NCBI GenBank assembly: GCA_045659025.1
Contig: JAZOWA010000018.1
Span: 1 to 5,211 of the forward strand
Source of the DNA: SIG455 sp045659025
GTDB lineage: Bacteria > Bacillota > Clostridia > UMGS1810
Direction of reading: 5' to 3'
DNA: 5,211 nucleotides
Under the pieces are notes generated by a model. It was not told the origin of the DNA and searched no databases. It saw nothing but the letters and a program-made list of their open reading frames with translations. Shown in pieces: positions 4,415-5,211 of the stretch; position 1 is the first letter of the stretch; each line of letters opens with the position of its first letter. A program made the translations under genes and the position numbers.

Positions 4415-5211
4415 ATGTGTACTGCAATTTCATATAACGGAAATAGTCATTACTTCGGAAGAAACCTTGATATTGAGTATTCCTTTGACGAGAAGGTTAT
4501 AATCACCCCGAGGTGTTATACGATAGAATACAAACATCTTTTGCCATCAAAATCCCATTTTGCCATTATTGGAACGGGTATAATCGTAGATGATAATCCA
4601 TTATATTTTGATGCAACAAATGAAGCGGGACTAAGCATAGCATCCCTGAACTTTCCTGATAATGCCGTGTACTTCAATCAAAAGAAAGATATGCACAACG
4701 TAGCGTCATTTGAAGTAATACCATGGATTTTATGTCAATGCAAAAACATAGAGGAATCAAAAATGTTGCTTGAAAGTGCTAATATTACCGACACTCCCTT
4801 CAGCAATGATTATCCCCCTACACCATTGCATTGGCTGATTTCTGATGAGAGTGGCTCTATAACTGTAGAACCAACTTCAAAAGGGCTTGAAATATATGAT
4901 AACCCCGCAGACGTTCTTACTAACAACCCGCCATTTGAGATGCAAATTCACAATCTCACACGGTATATGCAGTTATCTCCTTATAGTCCGAAGAATAATT
5001 TTTCTGCCGATATAGAATTCACACCATATAGTCGTGGTATGGGTGCAATTGGTTTGCCTGGTGATATATCGTCTGAATCAAGGTTTGTAAGAGCGTGTTT
5101 CGCAAAAGAAAACTCCATCTGCAACGAACCGGGTATATATGAAGTCAATCAGTTCTTTCATATCCTTGGCTCAGTAGAACAGATACGTGGCTGCGTAAGG
5201 TTAGGTGAAAA
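4415..5211 (+). CDS. bsh: Bile salt hydrolase / choloylglycine hydrolase (3' end beyond window)
   Basis: 265 codons are open to the right edge; the family is usually about 315-330 residues, so roughly the last 50-65 are missing. This is a cytoplasmic Ntn-hydrolase that splits the amide bond of glycine- or taurine-conjugated bile acids. Met1 should be removed to expose the nucleophile Cys2 (MCTAISY). By alignment with the Clostridium perfringens enzyme, Arg16, Asp19, Asn79 (in LNFP), Asn170 (in LTNN) and Arg223 (in ESRF) correspond to active-site Arg18, Asp21, Asn82, Asn175 and Arg228, so all are present. FGRNLDIEYSF (14-24), LHWLISD (138-144) and GLPGD (213-217) are strongly family-like. The SRG at 206-208 falls at the published substrate-selectivity loop. 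No signal peptide is seen. Penicillin V acylase is the alternative within the family but fits less well. No convincing promoter of its own was found; its ribosome site is inside the preceding hairpin. Confidence 0.93.
   Translation, partial: MCTAISYNGNSHYFGRNLDIEYSFDEKVIITPRCYTIEYKHLLPSKSHFAIIGTGIIVDDNPLYFDATNEAGLSIASLNFPDNAVYFNQKKDMHNVASFEVIPWILCQCKNIEESKMLLESANITDTPFSNDYPPTPLHWLISDESGSITVEPTSKGLEIYDNPADVLTNNPPFEMQIHNLTRYMQLSPYSPKNNFSADIEFTPYSRGMGAIGLPGDISSESRFVRACFAKENSICNEPGIYEVNQFFHILGSVEQIRGCVRLGE

Overview
The window is A+T-rich and carries an endospore-forming Firmicute locus. It holds the start of a spoIIIA operon (stage III sporulation, mother-cell side of the feeding-tube channel), the gene for the early sporulation sigma factor SigH, and at the right edge a bile-salt-hydrolase-type amidase. 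Sporulation genes, low-GC promoters with strong GAGGTG Shine-Dalgarno sites and a bile salt hydrolase together suggest a gut-dwelling, spore-forming member of the Clostridia. The species cannot be named from this window.

Left part (about 1-2085, minus strand): spoIIIAA, AB, AC, AD and the first two codons of AE are packed head to tail with overlaps or gaps of a few bases. Upstream of spoIIIAA is a good match to a mother-cell sigma-E promoter (GTCATATC, 14 bases, CATATTAA). It lies so close to the gene that the predicted mRNA leader is only about 10 bases. A hairpin terminator at 2118-2150 separates this operon from the gene upstream.

Middle part (2118-3627, minus strand): a two-gene operon of non-sporulation type sits between the two sporulation loci. 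It encodes a 69-residue AbrB/SpoVT-type DNA-binding protein followed by a full-length GT1 glycosyltransferase of the macrolide glycosyltransferase (YjiC-like) family. A strong sigma-A promoter (TTGACT, 17, TATGAT) drives it, and its -10 and start region are covered by overlapping perfect inverted repeats that look like an operator.

Right part (3671-5211, plus strand): sigH is divergent from the abrB-type gene and has its own sigma-A promoter (TTGACA, 17, TAGAAT). The two -35 boxes are only 43 bases apart, so one regulator could influence both units. After sigH comes a strong 14-bp hairpin, and then a bile salt hydrolase gene cut off by the window edge with 265 codons visible. The right arm of the hairpin contains the only Shine-Dalgarno sequence of the hydrolase gene, so the hairpin may control its translation as well as end sigH transcripts.

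Every gap between genes is under 160 bases. No RNA genes, insertion sequences or CRISPR arrays were seen. The gene families are all known; the points of interest are the gene arrangement and the regulatory structures.
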